DNA from: Wuchereria bancrofti
Taxonomy: Eukaryota; Nematoda; Chromadorea; Rhabditida; Onchocercidae
Direction of reading: 5' to 3'
DNA length: 64,000 nt
NCBI GenBank assembly: GCA_005281725.1
Contig: SSBO01000002.1
Location: forward strand, 1,714,768-1,778,767
Made by a program: the position numbers and the translations under genes. The notes under the pieces were generated by a model. The model was not told the DNA's origin. It was given only the letters and a program-made list of their open reading frames with translations, and searched no databases. This document shows positions 23,905 to 36,717 of the stretch, piece by piece; the stretch's first letter is position 1; every line of letters begins with the position of its first letter.

Positions 23905-24152
23905 CTGATGCGACACGTAAAGAACGTAGGAGTCTACCGGTGACGTTTTATTTATGTGACAGTATCAGGCTTTTCACAAAAATATATCGTGAAAATCGGA
24001 TGCAAAGCGCTGTGGAAGCTTTATCAATTATACTGTCTTTGGTTTATCTAATTCTCACCCTTCTCTCTTTATATTTCTTCTTCGAGATGGTTATGGGAAT
24101 TTTCCTGTATCGGTTGTCGATTCTTTGTTCTGAGATAATGTTCTATCACTGA
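23905..24152 (+). other. Conserved exon-like segment downstream of SR-C, diverged
   Basis: Open frame containing FLNYKRTDATRKERRSLPVT, then TFY, running to a stop at 24150-24152. It aligns with the segment 3' of SR-A in frame (DA...ER...P.VFY). After the shared part it continues with hydrophobic residues (SIILSLVYLILTLLSLYFFF). No splice into it is established. Confidence 0.45.
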
Positions 24153-24310
24153 TAGTTTCTTGATGGCACTGACTTGGTGGTAGTTAGTTTTTTTTTTTGG
24201 TGCCAATTCGGTGGAAGCTCCACTCTTAAAATTAATGGGTTGGTGACGTGGTGATGAGTTGGTGACATGGTGTCATGAATACAATATTACGGTCCAAATC
24301 AAATTTATTT

Positions 24311-25147
24311 ATTACCTCACTACGCTACGAACTATTGCTTTTGAAAAGCAATTTATATGTTAGATGTTATCACTGTTTGACTTTTTTCTTGTAACGTTCA
24401 GTTTTTGCAGAAAAAAGTAAACCACAAAAGTTAAATGATTGAAAATATAAATACTGGGAATGTCTGCATTGTTTCTTGTTTGCTTTGAAGGAGCAATTAA
24501 GGTAACGAATGTTTTGTATTCTTAGCAGTACCATAAATCATTATTTTCATACACAATCTACTCAAAGAGTCTTACTTTTGCTCCAGTTTCGTGTAATGAT
24601 CAATTTCAGAGCAAATAAGTTCCAATAATTTGTAGCTTACACAGGTGAAAACATTTCAGTATTCTAATTCTATCACAGAGAACTACGTGAAGTCATTTAC
24701 ACGACAATTTACAGCTGTCAAGAATATTTGTATGTGCACATTAGTCTTTATCCATCTTTGTTTACTTTGTTAATTCTTTGATGTATGCTTGATTTCGTGG
24801 AGGTGTTTTTTCTTCAGTTCATTAAGTTTCTTCTATTAGCCGAGTGTTTTCTGGCTAGGGATTTCTTATTATGCTTTGTCGATTTGTAGTTTATTTTGTG
24901 AAGAGCATCAACAATTCTGTTAAATTTTTTGTCTCATTAACAGGAAATTATGAGTTATTACCAGGTCGTAGTATTACTATCGCATCGTCCAATTTTCCTA
25001 TTGTTTCCGTTCTTTTCATACTCTTTTGTTTCAGTTTTGCTTAAGATATTGAATGCAATTTTTGCGAAAAGATAAACTTCTTAACAAGTTACAGAAGAAA
25101 GTATAACGTTCTGCTGTGACCAGCGACAGGAACAGAAAATTTATTGA
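24311..25147 (+). repeat. Left arm of a ~0.85-kb inverted repeat
   Basis: Reverse complement of about 30140-31029 with substitutions and indels; for example TTTACAGCTGTCAAGAATAT here matches its complement near 30608. It contains a small palindrome, ATTGCTTTTGAAAAGCAAT. No coding frame. Compared with the SR-A locus it lies between the exon-like segment and the dispersed element, as an insertion would. Probably an unclassified mobile element. Confidence 0.85.
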
Positions 25148-25914
25148 AATTTCAACGAGTATTTTGAAATATTTGATTAATTGATATAGCCATAAATTGA
25201 ATTGGAGATCAGGGGCTGCAAATCGGAAACTACGAGAAGATCATACGTTCATATGTTTAACGTATTATAGCTTCTGGCAGATCCGATGTATCTGCTTGAT
25301 GAAAGGATGATAATAATCAAAAACAGAATGTAGAAAGCGCTATTGGAAGGTCGAAGGTTTAAAATAATGCAGTATTTGAACGATCCGACATATAGTATTT
25401 CAGTAACACTTAAACGAAGTGCCTGTTTAATCGTATTTTATAGGTATATCAAGTAAAGGAAGAAATTCAACAAGATAACATGAGTATTAGATTTAAAATC
25501 AACTGAAAAGTCATCATATGACGTAGTACTGTCATATTTCATTAAACTGCATATTCAAGAAAATTATGCTCTTGCATTTTCCTATTCATTTTTTGAACTT
25601 AATAATAAAGTTTTTGAGAATACCAGATTCTTTCTTACGGAAAAGAATCATAAGCATTTCGACAAAATGTTTGATTTTTTCTTCCTCAACATTTAATTCA
25701 TCCTATACTCCAATTCTGCTCACCTAAAGCTATCCAATTTGGTACATGCATTCATTGTTTACGCTTCATTTAAACAAACGAGACGTGATGCTCATTGAAA
25801 GTTTGAGAATGTTGAAGATGTTTCATCTCCCAATTCTTGTCATAATTTGCTACAACTGTTTCAGTACGTAGTTCAACTATCCTGTGTTATGGAACTTTGG
25901 ACATCTGACCGTTG
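25148..25914. other. Intergenic, no feature recognised
   Basis: AT-rich, between the inverted-repeat arm and the diverged dispersed element; no open frame or repeat that I can support. Confidence 0.5.
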
Positions 25915-26680
25915 TAGCTTAGAGTCTAATTGAACTTTCATATGCTCAAGAGCTTTCCTTGTTTGTTATTGTAGTTGGTAAAGACGAATTCGTTAAGTGA
26001 AACGTCTATTGTAACGATTTTATTTATTCTCTAGCAACCACGATACTGTACCGAGGATATGCTTATAAGCTCATAGTATTTGCCTGCGAATATGAGATGA
26101 AGATGAATAAATTAATGGAGAATTTAATGGATTTAAATGAACTGAATTAAATGAATGCAAGAGAGCAGCCGAGTTATAATTTGCTGGTAAAAAAACTGAC
26201 AAGACAAAAGGATTTAAATCCTATATAGTGGGCACTGACTTGCAACAAGCACATGATTACAGTGATTAAAGAGCTATCAGATGATCTTTACTCTTTATAT
26301 AGTAAGAGATGGGTTTTAATATTGTAGTTTCTCAAAGAATGACTATTAGCTTAGAAAACCTTTACAATATTTCGACGTTGCAAGCAAATTTGATTTGGGA
26401 CAAAGGAGTAGTTTTTAACATGTTAAACAATGCACATACCCTTGTTATCAGATGAAAATGCCTAGACAAGCAGATAAGCTCAACTACAATGGGAAGATGA
26501 GTGTTGAAATAATGGTTGCTTACATGATGTATAACATGAGTTTTATATTTCTAATGTTCAATTAAAAAAAAACTTTAGTATTATGGATCAATACAAGCTT
26601 ATTTGATATATTCTGTAACTTATTTGGAGCTTCGCAAGACTTATTTCGAGTTTCGTGACATCCTTTTTCTAAAACTAAAT
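25915..26680 (+). repeat. Dispersed cluster element, diverged copy near SR-C
   Basis: Similar to 16180-16910. The left arm of the hairpin is degenerate (CTCTAGCAACCACGATAC) and the right arm is not recognisable. From TATATAGTGGGCACTGACTT onward it is nearly identical to the other copies. Confidence 0.75.
26309..26640 (+). pseudogene. Broken copy of the 110-codon ORF
   Basis: Starts with the same ATG context and the same first ~46 residues. One T is missing near 26442 (CCCTTGTT instead of CCCTTTGTT), which shifts the frame to an early stop. Further small changes follow (ATAACATGAG; A-run TTAAAAAAAA). Confidence 0.7.
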
Positions 26681-27630
26681 ATGCTAATTAGTTGGATTTC
26701 TTTCTTTGATAATAAATAATTAAGAGTAAAAAAACAAAAGATTTAAATAAATTTGTTCAAATCGAAGTAGCCGTCAGATAATTCAACTAATCTTTTGCCC
26801 TTAAACCAAAGTCAAACGACCGATTTGCACGTCAAAAATATTTCGAACTTCCGTCATAGTTTCCTTCGGTTTCATGTTACTGAGGTATCTGAGGATATTT
26901 GCTGATTTTCTTACTTCATCTTATATATTAATGAAATTAATTTAGAATTTTCCACATTGAATACAGCATAGCAAAATGAAATGATTAGTACTGTGATGAT
27001 TTCTTAATCGGAAACGGTATGTTTATTACTCTTAAATACCAAGTACCATTTATAAAACAATTAATGAAAGCTCATTTATTTGGTTAAAATTATCATTTAT
27101 TTGCTTATGCTGGTAACAGTATCCGTTCCACTTTTTTATAATTCAATAAGAAGGAAAAAATATCACACATTTCAGTATTTTAGTAAATAATTCATTTAAT
27201 ATAAAAATGCACCCCGGATGTGTTACTGTGAGAAAAATCTTTGAACTCATTGTATAAAAAGATCATAGAGCTCATCTCACATTAATTTATTAGTTGTAAA
27301 AATTATTAGTTGTTTTATTCATTATATTAAGAAAAATAACTGTTGAATATATTGGGGTAAGTGTTTACAAGCACACAACTAACTGAAATAATTGTTGAAT
27401 ATTGACTAGTGAAGTTTTACGAAAATTTTTTAGGTTAGATCTTCCATTTTTCATTTATTTGATACAATTTCACTTATTTAATGTTTTGAAAAGTAATTTT
27501 ATTTATTTAATATTTGAATTAACAAAATTAGATGGATTGAAGTGGAATTTCAAAAAAAGTGAAAAGAAATGGAATATTAGTGAAGTGAATAATGATGAAA
27601 TTAGTTTTAATTATTTGATTTTGGTTATCA
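26681..27630. other. Intergenic, dispersed element to SR-D
   Basis: AT-rich. A 100-codon frame at 27402-27704 has no recognised domain and overlaps the shared upstream region of SR-A/SR-D; not accepted as a gene. Confidence 0.5.
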
Positions 27631-27784
27631 AGAAGTCAGTTTTGGCTTCCATATTATTTTATTGTTGCAAATTTCGCATGCTTAAATTTGCACTGAATTC
27701 ATAGCTGTATGAATTATTTTTAGCAAATTTTTAACAGCGATGAAATGAACTTCTGTTATTACTAATTTATACTATCTGAGATCA

Positions 27785-29896
27785 ATGTCTTATGCATTAT
27801 TTTTCAACGATAACAGTAATGGTAGTCTTCATCATGGCGAAGTTAATACTACTGACAGACCAATATGTGCTCAGAAAGGTCTTTCATGTCGTAAGTTTTG
27901 AATTATTATGAAATAGTACATTTATTTTTTTGATAAATTCATAAGTAAAAGTTCTGCGACATCGTAAAACTTTTGGAACTTCTTTTAGTAGATTGAAAAT
28001 TTGATTTTGATTACTGGCTCGAAAAATTTGCCAATTCTTTGTTCCAACCAAATACGTTCGCAGAAAATGGCTTTACATCATTTATTTACAAAGCGAGTGC
28101 CCTGAAACTTGTTAAAATAACTAAACCATATAATATCAATTAAAATGGTCACGAATTCTTCTTTTATTGTTAGTTTAGGCAATATATAGTCAAATTGATA
28201 ATTTCGAACAACTTTTTTGTTTAAAGGATTATATGATTCTCTTTATTTAGCAGCCTTATACAACACCATGGAACTCGTTTCTTATTTTACAACAGTTGCT
28301 GATTTCATAATTATACCACTTTTGGTTTATTTATCATTTTCAAAAGTGAAAGATGGCATATTCAAGTATTTTACACTTAATTTAATGGCGGTCTGCTCCA
28401 TAATAACTATAGCTGATCTTGTGGTAGATATCATAAACATTATAAACCTCTTCGCTGACGTAGGCGAAAATAAAAAACACTTGTTAGTTTTGCTTCTCCT
28501 TAAAAAGTTTATGGGATAACATACATTAGATTTTTGCAGAAATTTCAAGTATCATTTTAAAATTGTAAAAATTTAAACGATATAAATAATGAGATACTTC
28601 AAATGGTGCATTATAAATAGTTCGGTAAAAATGAAAAATGCCGATATTACAGATATCGAATTCGACGTTGGGCACGACGATGTTTAAGTTTCGGAAATAT
28701 TTGGATTCATGCCTTAGCTCTGTATGCAGCTATTATTTGTTATTTACTTTATGGTAATCCAATTTTCTATACGAAGCATTTCGTATATAAGTGAGTTCAT
28801 TACTATCTCAATGAAATGTATGATTGCGAAGTCCATGAATTTTAAATTTTTGAAAAAAATTTTTGCATTAGCATCTTTTTAAGTCGATCAATTTTATCAA
28901 GAAATATAATTTGTTAATTAAGCTACATTAATTGTTGATCGAATAACAAACAATCCTTGTAGGAGTCAAAAACTTCATTATGTCATTCTTCATATATCGC
29001 TACTTTTGTGGAACAGTTGCATAGATTTTATGAGAGAACAATTCTCAATTGTTATGCCATATCACCTGACGCACCTTATATTATTCATTGCTTCGTTCAC
29101 TGTTGCTGCGATGGTTAAATTTTGTAAATTACTGAAAAAAAGAAGAAAATCAAAAAAGATTGAATTTTGATTTTGATACTGTCATCGTCGGTATTAATTC
29201 TAGCACTAAATCAATTTACAAAAAAACATTTTGAAATTTACAAGATGTAAAAGGAACACAAAAATAAGCGGTTTTACTACAAATTTCATGCAATTTTCAT
29301 GCATTTTTCAACAACAATGATTTGAATTAAACATTGAAAATTATAAATTAATATTTAAATCTTCACGATATTTTATTACTTCTGTATAGGCATCCATTGG
29401 AATATATAAATACAAACCGCTCGGAGTCAGTGCTACTAGTATTGGGAAATTACGACGAAAACGGCTATTTTCATTTGTTATTTACTGCTATGCCACTGAA
29501 ATTATAGTTTTGCCACGTTTTTGTAAGTTTTATTATCGTTCAATCAAATATTGTACGAAAAATTTAAGATCGCAAATCAAAAAGATTAAAATAATGTGCA
29601 TAAAATTATTACAGTTTATTCATTGATGTCAATCATTTGCGATTATATTGGATGCGAACAAAAATTACGACAAACTCTTTTCTATTCTATTATTCGTCGG
29701 CTAATTCATATTTTTCATGAGGTAATACCTGACATAAAATTTCATTTTGCTCTATTCTCGTCCACTGTATTTAAATTACTACAATTTTTTGTTTCAGTTG
29801 AATTCAATTGCCACTGGTCTAAGTACCATTGTTGCGCTTGAACCTTACCGTCAGGCAGTTCTTTCAATATTTCGAAAACAAAGGAATGGTCGATAA
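27785..29896 (+). CDS. SR-D: seven-pass serpentine receptor-like protein, complete
   Basis: Exons: 27785-27890, 28227-28482, 28653-28790, 28963-29113, 29390-29522, 29615-29721, 29798-29896; joined 329 aa, no stops. Exon 1 is almost identical to SR-A (MSYALFFNDNSN; CAQKGLSC), and similarity with SR-A extends ~140 bp upstream. TM1 region TTVADFIIIPLLVYLSFS, loop [17 protein letters not shown]3 GNIWIHALALYAAIICYL, TM4 ILHISLLLWNSC, TM5, loop RKRLFSFVIYCYATE, TM6, a divergent sixth exon (ICDYIGCEQKLRQ) and the end motif ALEPYRQAV, where His is replaced by Gln. It lies between the arms of the inverted repeat, in the same orientation as the other receptors. All splice phases match its paralogues. 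Confidence 0.85.
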
Positions 29897-29905
29897 TATT
29901 GCAAT

Positions 29906-29911
29906 AATAAA
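29906..29911 (+). terminator. Candidate polyadenylation signal of SR-D
   Basis: AATAAA ten bases after the stop codon; would give a very short 3' UTR. In such AT-rich DNA this can be chance. Confidence 0.35.
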
Positions 29912-30139
29912 AGTGAAAAACTAGTTAAATCGTTTTTTGCTTACCTCAAATTATCACATGCATAAATGAAATCGATGTGCCATAAAAATTGAAGTTTTTT
30001 TTTTCTGCTGAAGTGTGCAAAATGACGAGAAAGTAGTTTAAATGAATTTTTTGGAATAAAATTTTAAAAATTGAACAAGTACCTCTTAAAACCTATTAGT
30101 TTCGTATTGCTGTGTAAAAAAGACACAAACAATTTTATA

Positions 30140-31029
30140 CAATAAATTTTCTGTCCCTGTCGCAGTTCACAGCAGAACAGTTATACTTTCTTGTGTAACT
30201 TGTTAAAAAGTTCATCTTTTCGCAAAAATTGCATTCACCTTAACCAAAATAAAGTTACAATTCAAAAAGGAAGTATTACTGAAACAAAAAAGTAATCGCT
30301 GAGAAAAGAACGAAAAGAAAACAATAGGAAAATTCGACGATACGATAGTAATACTACGACCTGGTAATAACTCATAATTTCCTGTTAATGAGAGACAAAA
30401 AATTTAACAGAATTGTTGATGCTCTTCACAAAATAAACTACAAATCGACAAAGCATAATAAGAAATCGCTAGCCAGAAAACACTCGGCTAATAGAAGAAA
30501 CTTAATGAACTGAAGAAAAAACACCTCCACGAAATCAAGCATACATCAAAGGAAATATGAGAATTAACAAAGTAAACAAAGATGGATAAAGACTAATGTG
30601 CACATACAAATATTCTTGACAGCTGTAAATTGTCGTGTAAATGACTTCACGTAGTTCTCTGTGATAGAATTAGAATACTGAAATGTTTTCACCTGTGTAA
30701 GCTACAAATTATTGGAACTTATTTGCTCTGAAATTGATCATTACACGAAACTGGAGCAAAAGTAAGACTCTTTGAGTAGATTGTGTATGAAAATAATGAT
30801 TTATGGTATTGCTAAGAATACAAAACATTCGTTACCTTAATTGCTCCTTCAAAGCAAACAAGAAACAATGCAGACATTCCCAGTATTTATATTTTCAATC
30901 ATTTAACTTTTGTGGTTTACTTTTTTCTGCAAAGACTGAACGCTACAAGAAAAAAGTCAAACAATGATAACATCTAACATATAAATTGCTTTTCAAAAGC
31001 AGTAGTTCGTAGCGTAATGAGGTAGTAAT
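30140..31029 (-). repeat. Right arm of the ~0.85-kb inverted repeat
   Basis: Reverse complement of 24311-25147, slightly longer because of several small insertions (for example around 30240-30300). Edges: AATAAATTTTCTGT at the left and GTAGCGTAATGAGGTAGTAA at the right. Confidence 0.85.
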
Positions 31030-32240
31030 AGGATGAGACGAACGTTTCGACAACTATTAGAATAAAGTTACAATACTTGAAGATTTAGATGAATTACAAT
31101 TAGAATTTGAAAAATACATTAAAATTAAAAAATGAAGTTTAAAAAATACATTGAAAAAAAAAAGCAGTTCACTCACCGATCTGATCTTACGTCAAATAAA
31201 AGATTACAATAAGAACAAATTACGATAAGAACAAGTTAAAGTAAATGATACTTATCATTTCAAATATTTCAAGCTGAGTTTAGTGATTACTGCAATTACA
31301 TGGCTTTGCTAAACGGTAAACAATAAGATATAAAATTAGAAAGATAACAAAGATCATTCTCAGAAAAAAGTTTAGTTTAATTTAGCGAATATTTTTCTCG
31401 ATCTTATTACTTTTCCAACCTTTAACGTTTATAGTTTGTGAAAATAGATGAAAAATTGAAAGATCTGAATTTGGCCATCAAAAATAAATCAAAATGTATT
31501 AACTGAAAAGGAGAAACATTTTCAGTGCAGTTTTGACAATTATATAAATATCGAATATAAGAATAGAAAGTTATTGCTGGTAACCATAATTGACTTTCTT
31601 CACTTGAATGATCCATAACGACACAATTAAATAGACAATTGGATTGTTTGTTAAATGCTTGTTGAAATAATTCATTTCATTATGTTATAGAAAGGATATT
31701 CCTTAAACAGATTTACCTGATAATAATTCAACTCACATTATTGAAATTTATCTAATCAGAAACAGAAACATGATTAAATGGTTCTTCAAAGGTTTTATTT
31801 AAAGATGATTCTCAAAAACGTAGTTCTTTAAAGAAAGAAAAATTCTTTTTATTCATTCTTTTATAGCATATAACTTGTTGATATGTTCTTCATTTCAAAG
31901 ATTTAATTTCTAATTTTATTTGAAATACTCTATGGATATCGAGTAATACCATTATAATAATGTGATTATAATGTGATTACTATTGCTTTATTGTATGTAA
32001 AATTAGTTATGAAAGTCTGCAATAGGCAAATTTTAATTATATAATTCTTGGCGACATCGCAAATTCGAAAAAAACAATGAGTGATGTTGTTTGGTTAAAT
32101 CTTTGTATATCATATTAACGCTGCCAGTTTTACACTTTCAAATTCTCATTTAATTTCTTTTTTAATTATTTCAAAATTATTTTTAACAAATTTATGACTG
32201 AAAATGCAATAAACTATCTAATAATACTATTTTTTTTTAG
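31030..32240. other. Intergenic, no feature recognised
   Basis: AT-rich upstream flank of SR-E. A 64-codon minus frame (31422-31616) is not supported. Confidence 0.5.
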
Positions 32241-32244
32241 ACTA

Positions 32245-34391
32245 ATGCCAAATGCAGTATTTTTCAAAGGTAATATTAATAGTAGCTTTTATCACGAAGA
32301 AAGTAATATCACCGAGAGACCAATATGTGCAGAAAAAGGTTTTTCATGTCGTAAGTTTTACTGCGAAAGTTCACAGAAATCATAAAATTGCTTTAGCTCG
32401 TTCAAATTAGTAGTTCAAACTGTTCGAACCGTTTGAGCTATTATTACCATGAAAGGAAAAATTAAGATAGTGAACTTAATCATATATGATCAATTAAAAT
32501 GTTCACAGATTCATTTGATATTATATTTAACTAATTGTCAAAATTTTAAACCACTATCAAAATTTAAGTAATACATTATCAACATATCAGTTCCAGTTCC
32601 ATTTTTTTTTATTTTTTTATTTTAAGAAACATATGATTGCATCTATTTAGCAGCTTTATACAGTACGATGCAACTCGTTTCACACATCACAACAATTGCT
32701 GATTTGATAATTATACCACTTTTGGTTTATTTATCAATTGCAAAAGTGAAGGATGGCTTATTTAAATATTTTACGCTTAATTTAATGGCAATTTGTTCAA
32801 TGATGACCACAGCTGATCTTGTGGTAGATATAATAGACATTGTAGTTATGTTCGTTAAAGTAAACAACAGTACAAAATATTTGTTAGTTTTATTATCGTT
32901 TATTTGTTTGAAAAAGAAAAAAAAAATGATTCCAATTGGTGTAAGATAATATGAGGCAAAATTTTGCAAAATTTCCAACTATTACTCTAAATTTTTATAA
33001 AATATTAACCTAATTAATTAGATAGAAGCTTTGGCAATAGTCAGATATTTTTCCAGGATTTTCAAAACGTCCAATAAAAAGAATAGTATCAATATCTACA
33101 GGTATCAAATTCAACACTTTGCCCGGCATTTTCTTACTTTGGGAAACATTTGGTTTCATGCCTTAGCTTTATATGCAGCTGTTATTTGTTATTTACCTTA
33201 TGCTAATCCAATTTTCTATACGAAGCATTTTGTAAACAAGTGAGTTCATTACCATCTCAATGAAATGTATGATTGCGAACTTCATGAATTTCAAAATTTT
33301 AAATAAAAATTTTGCAGTTTAAGTCGACCAATTTTATCAAGAAATATAATCTGTTAATTAAGCTACATTAATTGTTGATCGAATAACAAACAATCCTTGT
33401 AGGAGTCAAAAACTTCATTATGTCATTCTTCATATATCGCTACTTTTGTGGAACAGTTGCATGTACTTTATTAAAGAACAATTCTCAATTGTTATGCCAT
33501 ATCACCTAACGCACCTTATATTATTCACCGCTTTGTTCACTGTTGCTGTGATGGTTAAATCTTGTAAATTCTTATCAGAGAACAAAAATAAAGAAAAAAA
33601 AGATAACAATAAGATTAAATTATGATTTTGATGCTATCATCGGTACTAAATCAAACATTAAAAAGAACACATTTTAGCTAGAAATTTGCATTTGCCAATA
33701 TCAAACAATTCGATTTGTAAATTATCTCTTAAACAATTATTTCTTCAGGCATCCGTTGAAATTTACAAGTACAAACCGCTTGGAGTCAACGCTATTTGTG
33801 TTGGAAAGTTACGACGAAAACGTTTATTTTCATTTATTATTTACAGCTATGCCACTGAAATTATAGTTTTACCCCGTTTTTGTGAGGTTTATTCCTATTA
33901 TTGAATAAATGACTTATTTTACACAATAATGAAATTGAAATTAAACTGAGAAAAATTACTATGCAAAATAATCTGCCAAAAATTATTGCAGTAGCCTCAC
34001 TCGTATTAGTAATTTGCGCTTCTATTCGATGCCAACGTCAAATTAGGGGAACGGTATTCTACAGCGTTATGAATGTAATAATTCGTATTTTCTATGAGGT
34101 AAAATTCATTGAGGTTTCTTACCGTTAACTGTACGTACTTTGAGGATATTAAGTTCCATTAACTTTTTCAATTCCATTTTATTTCAGTCCAGTTCAATTG
34201 CCATTGGTCTAAGTACCATTGTCGCCCTTGAACCTTACCGCCATGCAATCCTTTCAATATTCCAAAAGCAAAGTTTATCAATTACAAAAGTTCAACCAAT
34301 AAACGCTGTTAATGTCGACAATATTAATAACATCGCAATGTTTGTTCATAGTAATATCGCAATGCTAAAAACAAAAAATGTAAGTGAATGA
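32245..34391 (+). CDS. SR-E: seven-pass serpentine receptor-like protein, complete
   Basis: Exons: 32245-32350, 32627-32882, 33102-33239, 33403-33553, 33749-33881, 33992-34098, 34188-34391; joined 364 aa, no stops. ATTTTTTTTTAG ends four bases before the ATG, a good trans-splice acceptor. The N-terminus has NIT and CAEKGFSC. The first two thirds of exon 2 are nearly identical to SR-A (QLVSHITTIADLIIIPLLVY) but the TM2 end differs (IIDIVVMFVKVNNSTKYL). TM3 to TM6 are moderately diverged from SR-A. From inside exon 6 (34051) onward the sequence is identical to SR-A/SR-B, including the whole last exon with TM7 and the ~50-residue tail. Class not assigned. Confidence 0.85.
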
Positions 34392-34531
34392 GCTATTTTG
34401 TGCTTATTTGCATTGCTTTCACCTTTTAATTACTTAAGTGAAATATTAAAAATAATGTGCTGTTTACCTTACCTTTCAGTTTTGAGAAATATAAAGACTT
34501 CAAAATTCTTTTACACCAATATTATTTTCAG

Positions 34532-34680
34532 TCCAAATTTACCAACCATTTATTTTTAGAGTATTAATTGATGCAAATAGTGAAGAACGCTGGGGTCAAC
34601 CGGCAGTGTTTTATCATGCGACAATTTCAATAATGCTTCAAATATCGTCTACAGAAAGCCAAAATGATAAACCAAGGTGA
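34532..34680 (+). other. Conserved exon-like segment downstream of SR-E
   Basis: Identical copy of the segment at 15471-15619. Confidence 0.5.
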
Positions 34681-35306
34681 TGCGAAAAGATGAGAGCTTT
34701 GTCCGTCATACTCTCTTCATGTATTTTCCTTTTTAAATAATTCTAGAAATTTCCGTATGTCAGATCTGTGACCCATTGTTTGTTTTGAAGTAATATGCAT
34801 CAGAAAAGGCGTCTTTTTCCTGCATTGCTTTGGTAAAAGATAATTTATACATTCCTTTTGATCCAATTTTTGTATGAAAATATACCATATTTATGGTTTT
34901 CAGCCAAAGTTTGAAGTTATATGGGCCAAGCTAGAGCCATTGATTCTAAGCATCCGAGTGATTTTCTGTTGCAGTAGTGATATCGTAAATCTCTAATTTA
35001 TCGTTTTTCTTACTAGGCTTCAGCTTCAAGGCTCTTCCTATTACGTTATGCATTATGGTCCTAGGTGCGTTGTGAAGGAAACAAGTTGAGAAAATAAAAA
35101 AGTAACAGTTATGAAGTTGTGCAACAAATCTTTTGTGAATTTTTAAATGAAAAATTCTAGAAAAACAAGAAATCCAGTAATATCGTGAAATTTGGTGTTC
35201 GGTCTGAATATAACTTCTGGCTTAGAGTCGAATTAAACTTTCATATGCTGAAAAGCCTTTCTTCCTTGTTTGTTAATTCGTTGAATGAAGCGTCTATTGT
35301 AATGAT

Positions 35307-35377
35307 TTTATTCGCTAGCGACCACAATATATAGGTATTATTGATACACCTATATATTGTGGTTGCTAGCGAATAAA
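35307..35377 (+). repeat. 30-bp-arm inverted repeat, copy 3
   Basis: Same hairpin as at 16246-16316, offset 19061. Confidence 0.9.
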
Positions 35378-35619
35378 TACTGATAATTTCGTAGTGTTTC
35401 TACGAATGATATGAAGAAAATGGATGGATTGATGAGGAATTTAATGAACTGTGAGTGAGGGAGAGCAGCCGAACTGTAGCTTACTGACAAAGAAAAACTG
35501 AGAAACTGATGGAGACAAAAGGTTTAAATCCTTATATAGTGGGCACTGACTTGTAACAAGCACATGATTACAGTGATTAAAGAGCTATCAGATGTTCTTT
35601 ACTCTTTATATAGTAAGAA

Positions 35620-35952
35620 ATGGGTTTTAATATTGTAGTTTCTCAAAGAATGACTATTAGCTTAGAAAACCTTTACAATATTTCGACGTTGCAAGCAAAT
35701 TTGATTTGGGACAAAGGAGTAGTTTTTAACATGTTAAACAATGCACATACCCTTTGTTATCAGATGAAAATGCCTAGACAAGCAGATAAGCTCAACTACA
35801 ATGGGAAGATGAGTGTTGAAATGATGGTTGTTTACATGATGTATGATTTGAAACAGTTTTACATTTCTAATGTTGAATTAAGACAAACTTTAGTATTATG
35901 GGTTAATACAATTTTATTTAATATATATTGTAAGTTATTTGGAGGTTCGTGA
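35620..35952 (+). CDS. 110-codon ORF of the dispersed element, copy 3; unknown protein
   Basis: Identical in protein to the copy at 16559. It lies in the 2.67-kb shared block and so has not diverged independently. Unknown function. Confidence 0.35.
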   Translation: MGFNIVVSQRMTISLENLYNISTLQANLIWDKGVVFNMLNNAHTLCYQMKMPRQADKLNYNGKMSVEMMVVYMMYDLKQFYISNVELRQTLVLWVNTILFNIYCKLFGGS

Positions 35953-36717
35953 GATTATTTCGAGTTTCACGACAAGTAAACCTATTAAAACATTAAGAAA
36001 GGCTAATTTTAAATGTTCGCATTCTACGGAAACTTTTTGATTATGACAAAAACTCCACAGCTTAATGGTTTTTCATATTGAAGTTCAAACTTGTCTCAAA
36101 TTTTCATTGGTGATACTATCAAAAAGCTGTGAGTATTCCTTGCAAAATAACTCTTCCTTTGTCATCCCAATGCCTTGACACTGGCATTTATCATTATTGT
36201 ACATTGAATCTAAATTTATCATCCCATTCTGATCGATGATAATTTTTATCAGCAAATTAGGTAGCTATTTTTACGACAGCATCTATGACTAAATCTGTTA
36301 AGAAATTTCATTCCACTTCTAGAGTATGTCACCAAGGAAGATTATCATCAAAAATAATCAAATAAATTGTCATTGATAGGGAAATTTGTACCTCATAATC
36401 CACTTTACAACATTCATATAGCAACTAGCGCTTTTTAAATGTTGTGCTAATTACCTTAACAAACTTTTTAATGACTTTTGCTATCTTACTGAGCGATAAA
36501 TAATCCTAATGACGAGCAGAACAAAAAAAGTATCATGAAGGTATTTTATTGAGATATTGCTGAGCAATTGTTACTGCAGTAATTAACTCTGTCATTGGCG
36601 TCAGATACATCATTTCACGTGCTCTTAATATAGTAAAGGTAAGATGAGCTAACATCTTTCGACCAATATCAGAATAGAGTTGCATACTTACTCTCAAATC
36701 AAACTCAAGCTTTGTAT

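Noticed and set aside
27402..27704. 100-codon frame upstream of SR-D
   Set aside because: Its 3' part overlaps DNA shared with the SR-A upstream flank, where the frame is not kept; hydrophobic/Lys-rich composition as expected by chance.
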